Of a DNA stretch of 64,000 nt, positions 20,595 through 30,815 are shown one piece after another. Position 1 is the stretch's first letter. Each line of letters starts with the position of its first letter. Source of the DNA: Microvirga sp. VF16. GTDB taxonomy: Bacteria > Pseudomonadota > Alphaproteobacteria > Rhizobiales > Beijerinckiaceae. The notes beneath the pieces are model-generated. The model saw only the letters and a list, made by a program, of their open reading frames with translations. It ran no database searches and was not told the origin of the DNA. The position numbers and the translations under genes were made by a program. Location of the stretch: positions 1,178,001-1,242,000 of the forward strand of contig NZ_CP069354.1 of NCBI RefSeq assembly GCF_016864375.1, given 5' to 3'.

Positions 20595-20975
20595 GTGGCC
20601 AAACCGGAACTCGGCTTGAAGCGCCAGTGCATGAGCTGCGGCGCAAAATTCTACGATCTCAACAAGGACCCGGCGGTCTGCCCGAAATGCGGCACCGTCT
20701 TCCAGGCCGTGGCCCTGAGCCGCGTCGCCGCGCCCGTGGTGGCCCGCGCCGCCGCCGATGACGATGAGACCGAACTCGAATCGACCGGTCCGGAGATGGT
20801 CTCCCTCGACGAGGTCGAGGCCGGTGAGAACGAAAAGGACATCCCGGTCGATGACGATATCGACGTGGGTGACGATGTTGCCGACGATGACACCTTCCTC
20901 GAGGACGAGGAGGAGGGCGACGACGACGTATCCGACCTGATCGACAGCGATCTGGAAGACGACGAAGAGGCTTGA
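20595..20975 (+). CDS. TIGR02300 family zinc-ribbon/acidic-tail protein
   Basis: 126 residues with a short zinc-ribbon: Cys12, Cys15, Cys29 and Cys32 in RQCMSCGAKFYDLNKDP and VCPKCGTVF. From about residue 54 the chain becomes extremely acidic, with long runs of Asp and Glu to the end (for example DVADDDTFLEDEEEGDDD). This layout is that of the alphaproteobacterial family TIGR02300, whose function is unknown; proximity to aroA-cmk and a tRNA-Ala is common in the group. The start is GTG at 20595 (VAKPELGLKRQC). The acidic tail suggests an intrinsically disordered, polyanion-like region, possibly mimicking nucleic acid (inference). Confidence 0.88.
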   Translation: MAKPELGLKRQCMSCGAKFYDLNKDPAVCPKCGTVFQAVALSRVAAPVVARAAADDDETELESTGPEMVSLDEVEAGENEKDIPVDDDIDVGDDVADDDTFLEDEEEGDDDVSDLIDSDLEDDEEA

Positions 20976-20981
20976 ACCTCA

Positions 20982-21013
20982 AAGCAGAGGCGACTATAGA
21001 AGCGCCTCTGCTT
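20982..21013 (+). terminator. stem-loop after TIGR02300 gene
   Basis: AAGCAGAGGCG (20982-20992) pairs with CGCCTCTGCTT (21003-21013) as an 11-bp perfect stem, 6 bases after the stop of the zinc-ribbon gene. No clear T-run follows, so termination strength is uncertain. Confidence 0.5.
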
Positions 21014-21055
21014 CGACAGAGACCGCCGCGGCACCCCAAAGGCCGCGGATTTCAA

Positions 21056-21131
<76 letters not shown>

Positions 21132-21144
21132 AATCTTCAAAAAC

Positions 21145-21168
21145 AGCCGCCGCTCAGGCGGCTTTTTT
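21145..21168 (+). terminator. intrinsic terminator of tRNA-Ala
   Basis: AGCCGCC (21145-21151), loop GCTCA, GGCGGCT (21157-21163), with an uninterrupted T-run through 21168. This is a typical Rho-independent terminator. Confidence 0.88.
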
Positions 21169-21324
21169 GTTGCAAGATTTCATCCGGGGAGCCGGATCTA
21201 CTTCCAAAGCATAGGACCACGCCCGATCCTTCGTCCTTTTTTTCATGGAAAGGGCGTCGATCTTCATTTTTAGTCGCAGCGCCTTAAGCTAAGGCTGGTC
21301 CTTTAGACACCGAAAGCGGGAACG

Positions 21325-23538
21325 ATGACGCGCGTCCAGACGAACGGCCTCCAGGTTGCACCGGTTCTTCACGATTTCATCGAACGGGAGGCGCTTGCCG
21401 GCACGGGCCTGTCGAGTGCTGTTTTCTGGAGCGGCCTGGCCGGTCTCGTCAAAGAGTTCGCAGCACGCGACCGCGAACTGCTTGCGGTCCGCGACAAGAT
21501 CCAGACGCAGATCGACGAGTATCACCGCGGTCGCGCCGGCAAGGCCTTCGATCAGGCGGATTACGAGCGCTTCCTGCGCGACATCGGCTATGTGCTGCCC
21601 GAGCCGGAGGACTTTTCGGTCCAGACGCTGCATGTGGATGACGAGATCGCCCGCATCGCCGGACCCCAGCTCGTGGTGCCGGTCTCCAACGCCCGCTATG
21701 CGCTCAATGCCGCCAATGCCCGCTGGGGCAGCCTCTACGATGCCCTCTATGGCACCGATGCCATCCCGGAGGAGGACGGCGCCACCCGCTCCGGCGGCTA
21801 CAACAAGGCGCGCGGCGCCAAGGTGGTCGAGCGCGCCCGCGAGGTGCTCGACCGGGCGGCTCCCCTGGCCGGCGGCAGCCACCGGGATGCGGTCGCTTAC
21901 GCCGATCGGGATGGGGCTCTTCTTGTCACGCTTAAGGACGGCACCGAGACCGGCCTGATCGATCCGACCCAGTTCATCGGCTACCAGGGCGAGGCGGCCA
22001 ATCCCTCCGCCGTGCTGCTGCGCCACAACAACCTGCACCTGGACATCCGCATCGACCGCGCACACCCGATCGGCGCCGAGGATCCGGCCGGCATCGCCGA
22101 CGTGGTGCTGGAATCGGCCGTTTCCACCATCATGGACCTGGAGGATTCGGTTGCGGCAGTGGATGCCGAGGACAAGGTCCAGGTCTACCGGACTTGGCTC
22201 GGGCTCATGAAGGGCGACCTCATCGAGAGCTTCGAGAAAGGTGGCAAGACCGTCGAGCGCCGTCTCAACCCGGACCGGGTCTACACCATGCCGAACAGCG
22301 GCGAGCTGCGGCTGCACGGGCGCAGCCTCATGCTGGTGCGCAATGTCGGCCACCACATGTTCACCGATGCGGTGCTGGACGAGGGCGGCCAGGAGATCCC
22401 CGAGACCATTCTCGACGCCGCCGTCACCTCGCTGATCGCCATCCATGACCTGCAGGGCAAGGGCGAGCTGCGCAACAGCCGCGCGGGCTCGGTTTATATC
22501 GTGAAGCCCAAGATGCACGGCCCCGACGAGGTGGCCTTCGCCAACGATCTCTTCGGTGCCGTCGAGGACATGCTGGGCCTTGCCCGCAACACGCTCAAGA
22601 TGGGCATCATGGACGAGGAGCGGCGCACCACCGTCAACCTCAAGGCATGCATCAAGGCGGCATCCGAGCGCATCGTGTTCATCAACACCGGCTTCCTCGA
22701 CCGCACGGGCGACGAGATCCATACCTCGATGGAAGCCGGCCCGATGATCCGCAAGAACGACATGAAGTCGACCGCCTGGATCAAGGCCTACGAGGACAAC
22801 AACGTCGACGTGGGTCTCCTCTGCGGCCTGCCCGGCAAGGCGCAGATCGGCAAGGGCATGTGGGCCGCACCCGACAAGATGGCCGACATGCTGGCGCAGA
22901 AGATTGGCCATCCGCAGGCCGGCGCCAACACCGCCTGGGTGCCGTCGCCCACCGCGGCGACGCTCCATGCGCTGCATTATCATCAGATCGACGTGCCGGT
23001 CCGCCAGGAGGATCTGAAGGCGCGTCCGCGCGCGAAGCTCTCCGACATCCTGACCATTCCGGTGTCGCAGTCGAACTGGGCGCCGGATGCGGTGCAGCAG
23101 GAGCTGGACAACAATTGCCAGGGCATTCTGGGCTATGTGGTGCGCTGGATCGATCAGGGCGTCGGTTGCTCCAAGGTGCCGGATATCCACGATGTCGGGC
23201 TGATGGAGGACCGCGCGACCTTGCGCATTTCGAGCCAGCATCTCGCCAACTGGCTGCGCCACAGCATCGTCTCGAAGGACCAGGTGATGGAAACCCTGCG
23301 CCGCATGGCCGAGGTGGTGGACCGACAGAATACGGGCGATCCGCTCTATCGTCCGATGGCGCCGAAATTCGAGGGCCCGGCCTGGAACGCCGCCTGCGAC
23401 CTGATCTTCAAGGGCGCGGAGCAGCCGAACGGCTACACCGAATGGATCCTGCACGCGCGCCGTCGCGAGGCGAAGGCCGCAGGGGCCCCCGACCGTGCTG
23501 AGGAAAGCGGCGTCAAGACGAAGACGAAAGCGAAATAA
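21325..23538 (+). CDS. glcB: malate synthase G
   Basis: Condenses glyoxylate and acetyl-CoA to malate; the monomeric G isoform of the glyoxylate shunt and glycolate use. 737 residues, matching GlcB. Recognisable elements are the N-terminal helical clasp (about 1-90), [23 protein letters not shown] split across residues 119-140, the catalytic-base region [44 protein letters not shown] wording at [11 protein letters not shown], the [17 protein letters not shown] segment, and [12 protein letters not shown]. No second glyoxylate gene is adjacent. A perfect 16-bp stem-loop follows directly. Confidence 0.97.
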   Translation: MTRVQTNGLQVAPVLHDFIEREALAGTGLSSAVFWSGLAGLVKEFAARDRELLAVRDKIQTQIDEYHRGRAGKAFDQADYERFLRDIGYVLPEPEDFSVQTLHVDDEIARIAGPQLVVPVSNARYALNAANARWGSLYDALYGTDAIPEEDGATRSGGYNKARGAKVVERAREVLDRAAPLAGGSHRDAVAYADRDGALLVTLKDGTETGLIDPTQFIGYQGEAANPSAVLLRHNNLHLDIRIDRAHPIGAEDPAGIADVVLESAVSTIMDLEDSVAAVDAEDKVQVYRTWLGLMKGDLIESFEKGGKTVERRLNPDRVYTMPNSGELRLHGRSLMLVRNVGHHMFTDAVLDEGGQEIPETILDAAVTSLIAIHDLQGKGELRNSRAGSVYIVKPKMHGPDEVAFANDLFGAVEDMLGLARNTLKMGIMDEERRTTVNLKACIKAASERIVFINTGFLDRTGDEIHTSMEAGPMIRKNDMKSTAWIKAYEDNNVDVGLLCGLPGKAQIGKGMWAAPDKMADMLAQKIGHPQAGANTAWVPSPTAATLHALHYHQIDVPVRQEDLKARPRAKLSDILTIPVSQSNWAPDAVQQELDNNCQGILGYVVRWIDQGVGCSKVPDIHDVGLMEDRATLRISSQHLANWLRHSIVSKDQVMETLRRMAEVVDRQNTGDPLYRPMAPKFEGPAWNAACDLIFKGAEQPNGYTEWILHARRREAKAAGAPDRAEESGVKTKTKAK

Positions 23539-23540
23539 AT

Positions 23541-23576
23541 CGGAAAAGGGCGTCGCCGGTGCGACGCCCTTTTCCG
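23541..23576. terminator. bidirectional intrinsic terminator between glcB and pxpC
   Basis: CGGAAAAGGGCGTCGC (23541-23556), loop CGGT, and the exact reverse complement (23561-23576) form a 16-bp perfect stem. The arms end in TTTTCC on the plus strand and AAAAGG on the other, and the element sits between two convergent stop codons, so it can serve both genes. Confidence 0.82.
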
Positions 23577-23577
23577 T

Positions 23578-24612
23578 TCACTCGTTCGAATCGGCCACCG
23601 TGGGAGTCAGCGCGTTGACCGTGCCGCCGATCAGGTTGCGGCTCAAAAGATGCTCGGTCGTGAGCGCGAAACGAACGGGCGTGAGGCTCGCGGGAAGGGA
23701 GGCGGTCCATTCCTTCAACCGGCGTGCGGCGGCCAAGGCCTCACCCCGCTCCACAGCCTTGAAGCGCACGCTCGACCCTGGGCGCATCTGCGCAAAGCGG
23801 GCGAGATCGGCGCTGATCACGGTGGCGATCTTCGGATAGCCTCCGGCGGTCTGCCGGTCGCGCATGAGCACGATGGGCTGGCCGCTGCCCGGCACCTGGA
23901 TATGGCCGTCCACGATGCCGTCCGAGACGATATTGAAGCCCTTGGCATGTTCGAGGCGCGGGCCGGTCAGCTGAAAGCCCATGCGGTCGGCCTGGGGGCT
24001 GATGGTGAATTCACTTTCCAGGAACAAACGAATTGTTTCCGGCGGGAAATAATCGTCCTGCGGCCCCAGCATCACGCGGATCGGGCCGCTTTCCTCGATC
24101 GGGTCGACGGCCAGCTGCATCGGCTCACGATCCTGAGATTCCGCTCGGCAGGGTAGACGATCTCCTGCCTTCAGTGCCGCTCCCTTCAGGCCGCCGAGGC
24201 GGGACCGCAGATGGAACGACAGGCTCCCCAGTTCCGGCTCAACCGCAAAGCCCCCGGACGCCGCAAGATAGGCGAAGGTACCGGTTCGTGGATGCCCGAT
24301 CTCCAGGCTCTGCCCCTCTGTGAGAAGCACGGAGGTCTGCGGAGTGACAGGCGTTCCATCGATGCTCATCGTGCAGCCTGCACCGGCGACCGCCACATGA
24401 AGGTCCCCGCCCTCGCAGGTGAAGGTGCCGCCAAGATTCATGAATTCGATGGCGGCTGTCTCTGGCGGATTGCCGACGAGCGCATTCGCCATCGCCAGTG
24501 CGCGGCGGTCCATGGCACCGGAGGGAGAGACGCCGAAGCCCTGGTAGCCGAGACGCCCGCGATCCTGCAGAGAGGTCATGGGACCGCAGGATTTCACCAC
24601 GAGATCCGTCAT
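23578..24612 (-). CDS. pxpC: 5-oxoprolinase subunit PxpC (KipA/allophanate hydrolase subunit 2-like)
   Basis: With PxpA and PxpB this forms the bacterial ATP-dependent 5-oxoprolinase that opens pyroglutamate to glutamate. From the start at 24612 the protein has 344 residues: MTDLVVKSCGPMTSLQDRGR is the standard N-terminus, followed by GYQGFGVSPSGAMDRRALAMANALVGN, and later DYFPPETIRLFLESEF and SDGIVDGHIQVPGSGQPIVLMRDRQTAGGYPKIATVI divided over about residues 245-285. The frame stays open upstream to 24783, but that extra part is basic and overlaps pxpB. The start overlaps the pxpB stop by 4 bases (ATGA). PxpA (LamB/YcsF) is not nearby. Confidence 0.9.
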   Translation of the reverse strand: MTDLVVKSCGPMTSLQDRGRLGYQGFGVSPSGAMDRRALAMANALVGNPPETAAIEFMNLGGTFTCEGGDLHVAVAGAGCTMSIDGTPVTPQTSVLLTEGQSLEIGHPRTGTFAYLAASGGFAVEPELGSLSFHLRSRLGGLKGAALKAGDRLPCRAESQDREPMQLAVDPIEESGPIRVMLGPQDDYFPPETIRLFLESEFTISPQADRMGFQLTGPRLEHAKGFNIVSDGIVDGHIQVPGSGQPIVLMRDRQTAGGYPKIATVISADLARFAQMRPGSSVRFKAVERGEALAAARRLKEWTASLPASLTPVRFALTTEHLLSRNLIGGTVNALTPTVADSNE

Positions 24613-25328
24613 GGACGCACCTCCTCGGCCACGGGTTCGCCCGCCAAGGCGGCTTTTTCCAGCGCTTCCCAGCGAGAGGCGTCGACAGGCTCGAAGACGA
24701 TCTCGTCGCCCGCCGCGAACAGAAAAACTGGATCGCGTTCTGGCGCATAGGGTCGAACGGGCGTCAGGCCGAGATTGTGCCAACCGCTCGGCATGTCCAT
24801 GGGCGCGATGCCCGCCTGCTCGCCGCCGATCATGATCGTGCCGGCCGGGATCTTGGCGCGGGGATGAAGCCTGCGGGACGTGGCAATCCTCTTGTCGAGG
24901 CCGCCGAGATAGGTGAAACCCGGGAGAAAGCCGATCATGTAGATGCGATAGATAGCTGACGAATGGATTTCGATCACCTGGTTCGGCGTCAGGCCGTGAA
25001 GGCCCGCCACTTCCTCCAGATCGATGCCGTATTCGCCGCCATAGACCACTGGTACGCGCCAGCGCCGGCCGATCGCCTTGCGGGGCGCGAGATCTCGCGT
25101 TTCCTCGTGCAGAAGTTGGGCCAAGGCCTCATAATCGGTCGCCACCGGGTCGAACTGGATGGTGAGGGAGCGATAGGTCGGCACCGTCTCGATCAGACCG
25201 ACCGGGGCGCGGGCCCGGATGATGTCATCGAGAGCGAGAACCATGCCGTTGATGTCCGGATCGATCGTCTCGCCGAACTCGACGGTTACGGCACTGTCGC
25301 CGCAGGGGAGTATTTTCGGTGTCGGCAC
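24609..25328 (-). CDS. pxpB: 5-oxoprolinase subunit PxpB (KipI/allophanate hydrolase subunit 1-like)
   Basis: 239 residues of the cyclophilin-like KipI/PxpB fold, the partner of PxpC. Family elements are ILPCGDSAVTVEFGETID at the N-terminus, ETVPTYRSLTIQFDP, RVPVVYGGEYGIDLEEVA, IYMIGFLPGFTYLGGLD, RLHPRAKIPAGTIMIGGEQAG and MPSGWHNLG. The last three are diagnostic. It is the first gene of a two-gene operon with pxpC. In Bacillus the relatives KipI/KipA influence sporulation kinase, but in proteobacteria 5-oxoproline metabolism is the likely role. About 220 bp of upstream DNA shows no other gene. Confidence 0.92.
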   Translation of the reverse strand: MPTPKILPCGDSAVTVEFGETIDPDINGMVLALDDIIRARAPVGLIETVPTYRSLTIQFDPVATDYEALAQLLHEETRDLAPRKAIGRRWRVPVVYGGEYGIDLEEVAGLHGLTPNQVIEIHSSAIYRIYMIGFLPGFTYLGGLDKRIATSRRLHPRAKIPAGTIMIGGEQAGIAPMDMPSGWHNLGLTPVRPYAPERDPVFLFAAGDEIVFEPVDASRWEALEKAALAGEPVAEEVRP

Positions 25329-25550
25329 GATGCCCCCGTCGATGATCTGAAACGGCCAGATCTCCGCATCTCATATTGGGGCTGATCCGGCAACGGGCCT
25401 CTGATCCATCGGGCCATGCATCTGAGGCAGGCGAGGGTGGTGTCTGGGGACCAGCTTTCCATGCTCCTATTTGCTAGGCTCACCCCCGCAATGCCCTTCA
25501 TGCTATCCACCTCTGAGATGACGCCTGGAGCCCAGGCTTTAACGGAGTAG

Positions 25551-26339
25551 ATGATGACTTTGACATCCAAGACAGCCGTCGTGACAGGCTCGACCAGCGG
25601 CATCGGCCTTGCCATCGCCCAAGCTCTTGCAAAGGAAGGCGCTAATGTCGTCATCAACGGCTTTGGCGATGCGGGGGAAATCGAGAAGACCCGCGCCGGC
25701 ATCGAGAGCGAGTTCGGCGTCAAGGCGATCTATTCGCCGGCCGACATGTCGAAGCCGCACGAGATCGAGGAAATGATTCACCTCGCCGAGCGGACATTCG
25801 GCAGCGTCGACATCCTCGTCAACAATGCGGGCATCCAGTTCGTCTCGCCGGTGGAGAATTTTCCGGTCGAGAAATGGGACCAGATCATCGCCATCAACCT
25901 GTCGTCCGCCTTCCATGCGATCCGCGCTGCGGTGCCGGGCATGAAGGCGCGCAAATGGGGCCGCATCATCAACACGGCCTCGGCCCACTCGCTCGTGGCC
26001 TCGCCGTTCAAGTCGGCCTATGTGGCGGCCAAGCACGGTATCGCAGGCCTCACCAAGACGGTGGCGCTTGAAGTGGCCGCTGACGGCATCACGGTCAATT
26101 GCATCAGCCCCGGCTATGTCTGGACGCCGCTCGTCGAGAAGCAGATTCCCGACACCATGAAGGCGCGCGGGCTGACCAAGGAGCAGGTCATCAACGATGT
26201 GCTTCTGGAAGCGCAGCCTACCAAGCAATTCGTGACCGTCGATCAGGTGGCGGCGCTCGCGGTCTTCCTGTGCTCGGACGCGGCAAGCCAGATCTCGGGT
26301 GCAAACCTGTCGATGGATGGCGGCTGGACGGCGAAGTAA
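25551..26339 (+). CDS. bdhA: 3-hydroxybutyrate dehydrogenase (SDR family)
   Basis: NAD-dependent oxidation of 3-hydroxybutyrate to acetoacetate, the exit step of polyhydroxybutyrate breakdown. 262 residues with classical short-chain dehydrogenase features: cofactor loop TGSTSGIG at residues 12-19, NNAG at 91-94, and the catalytic set Ser144, Tyr157 and Lys161 in NTASAHSLVASPFKSAYVAA-K. The phrases IQFVSPVENFPVEKWD, CISPGYVWTPLVEKQIPD and LLEAQPTKQFVT are specific for the 3-hydroxybutyrate dehydrogenase subfamily. GGAG precedes a double ATG; the second (25554) has the better spacing. Several palindromic repeats follow the stop. Confidence 0.93.
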   Translation: MMTLTSKTAVVTGSTSGIGLAIAQALAKEGANVVINGFGDAGEIEKTRAGIESEFGVKAIYSPADMSKPHEIEEMIHLAERTFGSVDILVNNAGIQFVSPVENFPVEKWDQIIAINLSSAFHAIRAAVPGMKARKWGRIINTASAHSLVASPFKSAYVAAKHGIAGLTKTVALEVAADGITVNCISPGYVWTPLVEKQIPDTMKARGLTKEQVINDVLLEAQPTKQFVTVDQVAALAVFLCSDAASQISGANLSMDGGWTAK

Positions 26340-26350
26340 ATTTTTCGATC

Positions 26351-26600
26351 GTCATCCCGGACGGCGAAGCCGATCCGGGATCGCTGGACGAACGAGACGT
26401 AAGAAACTCAACGTTGTCATTCCCGCGAAGGCGGGAATCCATAATCACGACAGTCAAAGGAAAGACGTAGCGGATACAGCAGCAGGAATTCTGCATCGTC
26501 AGCGGTTATGGATCCCGGGCTCCGCTTCGCGGCCCCGGGGATGACAGTGCTCTGTTTGTCCCGCGATCCCGGATCTCGCTTTGCTCGTCCGGGATGACGG
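26351..26600. repeat. cluster of four short palindromic repeats
   Basis: The 267-bp gap between convergent bdhA and pip holds four GC-rich palindromes: GTCATCCCGG...CCGGGATCG (26351-26383), GTCATTCCCGCGAAGGCGGGAATCC (26416-26440, read as two overlapping arms), GGATCCCGGG...CCCGGGGATGACAG (26511-26546) and GATCCCGGATC...GTCCGGGATGACGG (26564-26600). The first and last are inverted relative to each other. No gene is seen in this gap. Confidence 0.75.
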
Positions 26601-26606
26601 GTATTC

Positions 26607-27611
<1,005 letters not shown>

Positions 27612-27722
27612 TTACGTCATTTCGTGAGCCGGCTTCGCACCCCCTGGCGCGTCGTGCAACTGTCATATAGTTTTGCAACTGGGGAACATGGGTAAAAGCC
27701 CAGCCACATTGGAGGACTTAAG

Positions 27723-28796
27723 ATGTTGACCAAACGCGCCAGCCTGAAGCTGGCTACGGCTCTCGCCGCTCTCATGGTCGTCGGTTCGGCCGAGGCCGCC
27801 GAAAAGCTGCGGCTTCTGACCTGGTCGGGCTATGCCCCGGCCGATGTCGTCGCCCAGTTCACGAAGGAGACCGGCATCGAGGTCGAGGTGACGACCTCGA
27901 ACAATGAGGAGATGATCTCCAAGCTGCGTGCGACGCAGGGCGCGGGCTTTGATCTTGCTCAGCCGAGCCAGGACCGCATCGCCGGCCCGCAGACGGAGTT
28001 CGGTATCTACAAGCCGCTCGATCTCTCCAAGGTCAAGTCCGACCAGTTCATCGCCTCCATGCTGGAAGCGACCAAGAAGAACACCACCGCCGACGGGAAG
28101 GTCTACGGCGTTCCGCACATCTGGGGCACGGACGGCCTCGTGGTGAACACGAAGGCCGCGCCGAAGGTCGCCGATTACAATGACCTCTGCGATCCCTCCC
28201 TCGCCGGCAAGACCAGCTTCCGCGCCAAGCGTCCCGCACTGATCGCCTTCGCCTTCGCTAACGGCATGGATCCCTTCGCGGCCTATGGCGATGCGAAGGC
28301 CTATGCTGCCCTGATGGACAAGGTCGGCGCCAAGCTCGCCGAGTGCAAGAAGAACGTGAAGTTCTTCTGGGAAGGCACCGATCAGCTTCTCAATGCCGTG
28401 CGCTCGGGCGAGATCGTCGCCGCCATGGCGTGGGATACGGGCGGATGGAAGCTCAACGCCGAAAACCCGGACATGAAGTTCACCGCGCCGAAGTCCGGCG
28501 CGCTGGGCTGGGTCGATACCTTCGCGATCCCCGCCAAGGGCCGCAATGACGATGCCGCCTACAAGTGGATCAACTTCAACATGCGTCCCGAGATCGCCGC
28601 GAAGGTCGCCGCCGCTGCCGGCAACTTCACGGCTTCCAACGGCGCCGACAAGCTCATGCAGGGCAAGCTGAAAGATCAGTTCGCCGAGAGCTTCCCGAAG
28701 GCCGCCATCGACAACATCAAGTGGTATCCGGCCGTGCCGGCTGGTCTCGAAGAGATCGAGGGCAAGGTCCTCGACCGTCTGAAGGCCGGTTCGTAA
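27723..28796 (+). CDS. periplasmic spermidine/putrescine-type substrate-binding protein
   Basis: The binding component of a PotABCD/PotFGHI-like importer. 357 residues beginning with a signal peptide (residues 1-23, LKLATALAALMVVGSAEAA) and then EKLRLLTWSGYAPADVVAQFTKETGIEVEV, the standard opening of the polyamine-binding family (split here over residues 24-53). Later elements include WGTDGLVVNTKAAP, and near the C-terminus DNIKWYPAVPAGLEEIEGK. GGAGG lies 6 bases before the ATG. The substrate class is inferred from the family; putrescine, spermidine or a related amine are all possible. A stem-loop with a T-run separates it from the ATPase gene. Confidence 0.9.
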   Translation: MLTKRASLKLATALAALMVVGSAEAAEKLRLLTWSGYAPADVVAQFTKETGIEVEVTTSNNEEMISKLRATQGAGFDLAQPSQDRIAGPQTEFGIYKPLDLSKVKSDQFIASMLEATKKNTTADGKVYGVPHIWGTDGLVVNTKAAPKVADYNDLCDPSLAGKTSFRAKRPALIAFAFANGMDPFAAYGDAKAYAALMDKVGAKLAECKKNVKFFWEGTDQLLNAVRSGEIVAAMAWDTGGWKLNAENPDMKFTAPKSGALGWVDTFAIPAKGRNDDAAYKWINFNMRPEIAAKVAAAAGNFTASNGADKLMQGKLKDQFAESFPKAAIDNIKWYPAVPAGLEEIEGKVLDRLKAGS

Positions 28797-28816
28797 AAGC
28801 TCAATGTGTTGTATCA

Positions 28817-28849
28817 TCATCCCCCGGCTTGCCCGGGGGATGACTTTTT
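28817..28849 (+). terminator. intra-operon attenuator-like stem-loop
   Basis: TCATCCCCCGG (28817-28827), loop CTTGC, CCGGGGGATGA (28833-28843), then C and TTTTT (28845-28849). It lies between the binding-protein gene and the ATPase gene. Partial termination here would give more binding protein than transporter, a usual stoichiometry in ABC importers (inference). The arms also resemble the GTCATCC-type palindromes of this genome, so a repeat may have been recruited. Confidence 0.6.
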
Positions 28850-28862
28850 GCGTGGCAGCGTT

Positions 28863-29945
28863 ATGGCTCATTCCACCGATCTCGACATCGTCAACGTCAC
28901 CAAGCGCTTCGGCACCCATGCGGCCGTCGACGACGTGACGTTCAGCGTCGCTCCCGGAGAGTTCTTCTCGATCCTCGGCCCCTCCGGCTGCGGCAAGACC
29001 ACCCTGATGCGCATGATCGCCGGGTTCGAGCACCCGACCTCCGGCGATATCCGCATCCGCGGACAATCGATGATCGGCGTTCCCGCCAACAAGCGGCCGG
29101 TCAACATGGTGTTCCAGAGCCTCGCGCTCTTTCCCATGATGAGCGTCGGCGAGAACGTGGCCTATGGTTTGACCTGTCGCGGCGTGTCCCACGCGGAGGC
29201 CGATGAGCGCGCGGGCCGCATGCTGGAGCGGGTCGGCCTGAAAGGTTTTGGCGAGCGCCGCGTGACGGCGCTTTCGGGCGGTCAGCGGCAGCGCGTGGCG
29301 ATTGCCCGCTGCCTCGTGCTCGAGCCGACCCTCGTGCTTCTCGATGAGCCGCTCGGTGCGCTCGATCTCAAACTGCGCGAGCACATGAAGATCGAGCTGA
29401 AGCAGCTGCAGGGCACGTTCAACACCACCTTCGTCTACATCACGCACGATCAATCCGAAGCGCTCGTCATGTCCGACCGCATCGCCGTGATGAACCAGGG
29501 TCAGTTTGAGCAGGTGGGAAGCCCGCGCGAACTCTATCACAGCCCGGCCACACCCTTCGTGGCGAGCTTCGTCGGCGAGACGAACCGCTGGCAGGGTGAG
29601 GCCGCATCGGCTTCCAATGGAGCCATTGCCGTGCGGCTGCCATCCGGCGCCGTCGTTCAAGGGCAGGGGAGAGGTGCCGCACAGGCGCTTGCTTTCGTGC
29701 GGCCTGAGGCCGTAGCGCTCGCGCAGGATCCCTCGTCGCTCGGCAATCTACCCAACCGCTTCGAAGGCCGCGTCTCCGCCGTGCTCTTCGACGGCGCGGC
29801 TTCGAGCCTGCTCATCGACATGGCAGGCTTCGCCGAGCCCGTGCGCGCCGTGCTGCCTCAAGCGGGTCCACTCGCCGGCATCGAGGTCGGCGCGCCAGTC
29901 CATGTGGGCTGGACGGCGGATGCGATGAAGGTCTTTGCCGCATGA
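28863..29945 (+). CDS. ABC importer ATPase, PotA/PotG type
   Basis: ATP-hydrolysing subunit of the polyamine-type importer. 360 residues from MAHSTDLDIVNVTKRFG. Walker A GPSGCGKTT at 39-47, Q-loop region VFQSLALFP, signature LSGGQRQRVAIAR, Walker B LVLLDEPLGALD, switch His in FVYITHDQSEAL. The last 120 residues form the regulatory TOBE-type domain (AFVRPEAVAL, ending in HVGWTADAMKVFAA). A start at 28806 in the same frame would begin in the attenuator-like repeat and is rejected. The stop overlaps the next start by 4 bases, showing tight coupling. Confidence 0.94.
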   Translation: MAHSTDLDIVNVTKRFGTHAAVDDVTFSVAPGEFFSILGPSGCGKTTLMRMIAGFEHPTSGDIRIRGQSMIGVPANKRPVNMVFQSLALFPMMSVGENVAYGLTCRGVSHAEADERAGRMLERVGLKGFGERRVTALSGGQRQRVAIARCLVLEPTLVLLDEPLGALDLKLREHMKIELKQLQGTFNTTFVYITHDQSEALVMSDRIAVMNQGQFEQVGSPRELYHSPATPFVASFVGETNRWQGEAASASNGAIAVRLPSGAVVQGQGRGAAQALAFVRPEAVALAQDPSSLGNLPNRFEGRVSAVLFDGAASSLLIDMAGFAEPVRAVLPQAGPLAGIEVGAPVHVGWTADAMKVFAA

Positions 29946-30811
29946 TGACGAAACAGGCCCAGCGCCTCACGCTCTTCCTGCTGCTCGCTCCCGCGATCCT
30001 GTGGCTGGGGCTTCTCATCGTGCTGCCGCATGTGGAGATTCTCATCCTCTCCTTCAGTGAGCGCGTGGCGCCGCGGGTCTATGCTTTCGGCTTCGGCAAT
30101 TATCTCGAATTCTTCACCGAGCCGCTCTATTGGCGCACCTTCGCACGCACCGCTTTCATGTCGATCCTGGTGACGGCGCTCACCCTCGTGCTCGCCTTTC
30201 CCATCGCGCTCTACATCGCCCGTGTGGCGCAGGGACGCCTGAAGGCGATGCTGCTGCTGCTCTGCCTGCTGCCGTTCTGGGTATCCGAACTCGTACGCAC
30301 GCTCGGCTGGATGATCCTGTTGCGCGAGAGCGGCGTCATTTCCTATGCGCTGCAAGCGGTTGGCTTTGCGAGCCAGCCGGTCGAGCTTCTCTACAACGAC
30401 GGCGCGGTGATCCTCGGCCTTGTCTATGGCGGTTTGCTGTTCATGATCGTGCCGCTTGCCAATGCGCTGGAGAGCCTAGAACCCTCCGTCGTCGAGGCAG
30501 GGTTCGATCTCGGCGGCAGCCGCTGGACAGTTCTGCGCCGCATCGTCATTCCGCATGCGATGCCCGGCATCGTCGCAGGCTGCATCATCGTGTTCATGCT
30601 CACCGTCGGCAATTTCGCGACGCCGGTGCTGCTCGGCGGCAAGAACGGATTGTGGTTCACCGAGCAGATCTACGCGCAGTTCATCACGCGCTTCAACTGG
30701 CCCCAGGGTGCTGCCTTCGGCATGCTGCTCCTGCTGCTCTCGTCCGCTATCGTGTGGTTGGGCCTGCGCCTCACCGGCCAGAGCCTCGGCACCACCTTGA
30801 AGCAGGCATGA
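29942..30811 (+). CDS. ABC importer permease, PotB/PotH type
   Basis: First membrane subunit of the polyamine-type importer, 289 residues with about six membrane spans (for example TLFLLLAPAILWLGLLIVLP, and SILVTALTLVLAFPIALYIA). The EAA loop that docks on the ATPase is EAGFDLGGSRWTVLRRIVIPHAMPG, here E-A-G rather than E-A-A. The phrase LPFWVSELVRTLGWMILL is typical of PotB/PotH. It overlaps the ATPase gene by 4 bases and is followed after 4 bases by the second permease. Confidence 0.92.
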   Translation: MMTKQAQRLTLFLLLAPAILWLGLLIVLPHVEILILSFSERVAPRVYAFGFGNYLEFFTEPLYWRTFARTAFMSILVTALTLVLAFPIALYIARVAQGRLKAMLLLLCLLPFWVSELVRTLGWMILLRESGVISYALQAVGFASQPVELLYNDGAVILGLVYGGLLFMIVPLANALESLEPSVVEAGFDLGGSRWTVLRRIVIPHAMPGIVAGCIIVFMLTVGNFATPVLLGGKNGLWFTEQIYAQFITRFNWPQGAAFGMLLLLLSSAIVWLGLRLTGQSLGTTLKQA

Positions 30812-30815
30812 CGCC

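Noticed and set aside
21289..23454. 721-residue open frame antisense to glcB
   Set aside because: GlcB matches its family over the whole length; no domain is visible in the antisense frame.
23495..23839. 114-residue plus-strand frame after glcB
   Set aside because: It crosses the perfect terminator stem and the 3' end of pxpC on the other strand; no domain is visible.
25329..25550. Possible small gene between pxpB and bdhA
   Set aside because: Only a GC-biased minus-strand frame overlapping bdhA is open here; no start, Shine-Dalgarno or family wording supports a gene.
27663..29660. 665-residue open frame antisense to the polyamine-type importer genes
   Set aside because: It spans two real genes and the attenuator between them; no recognisable domain.
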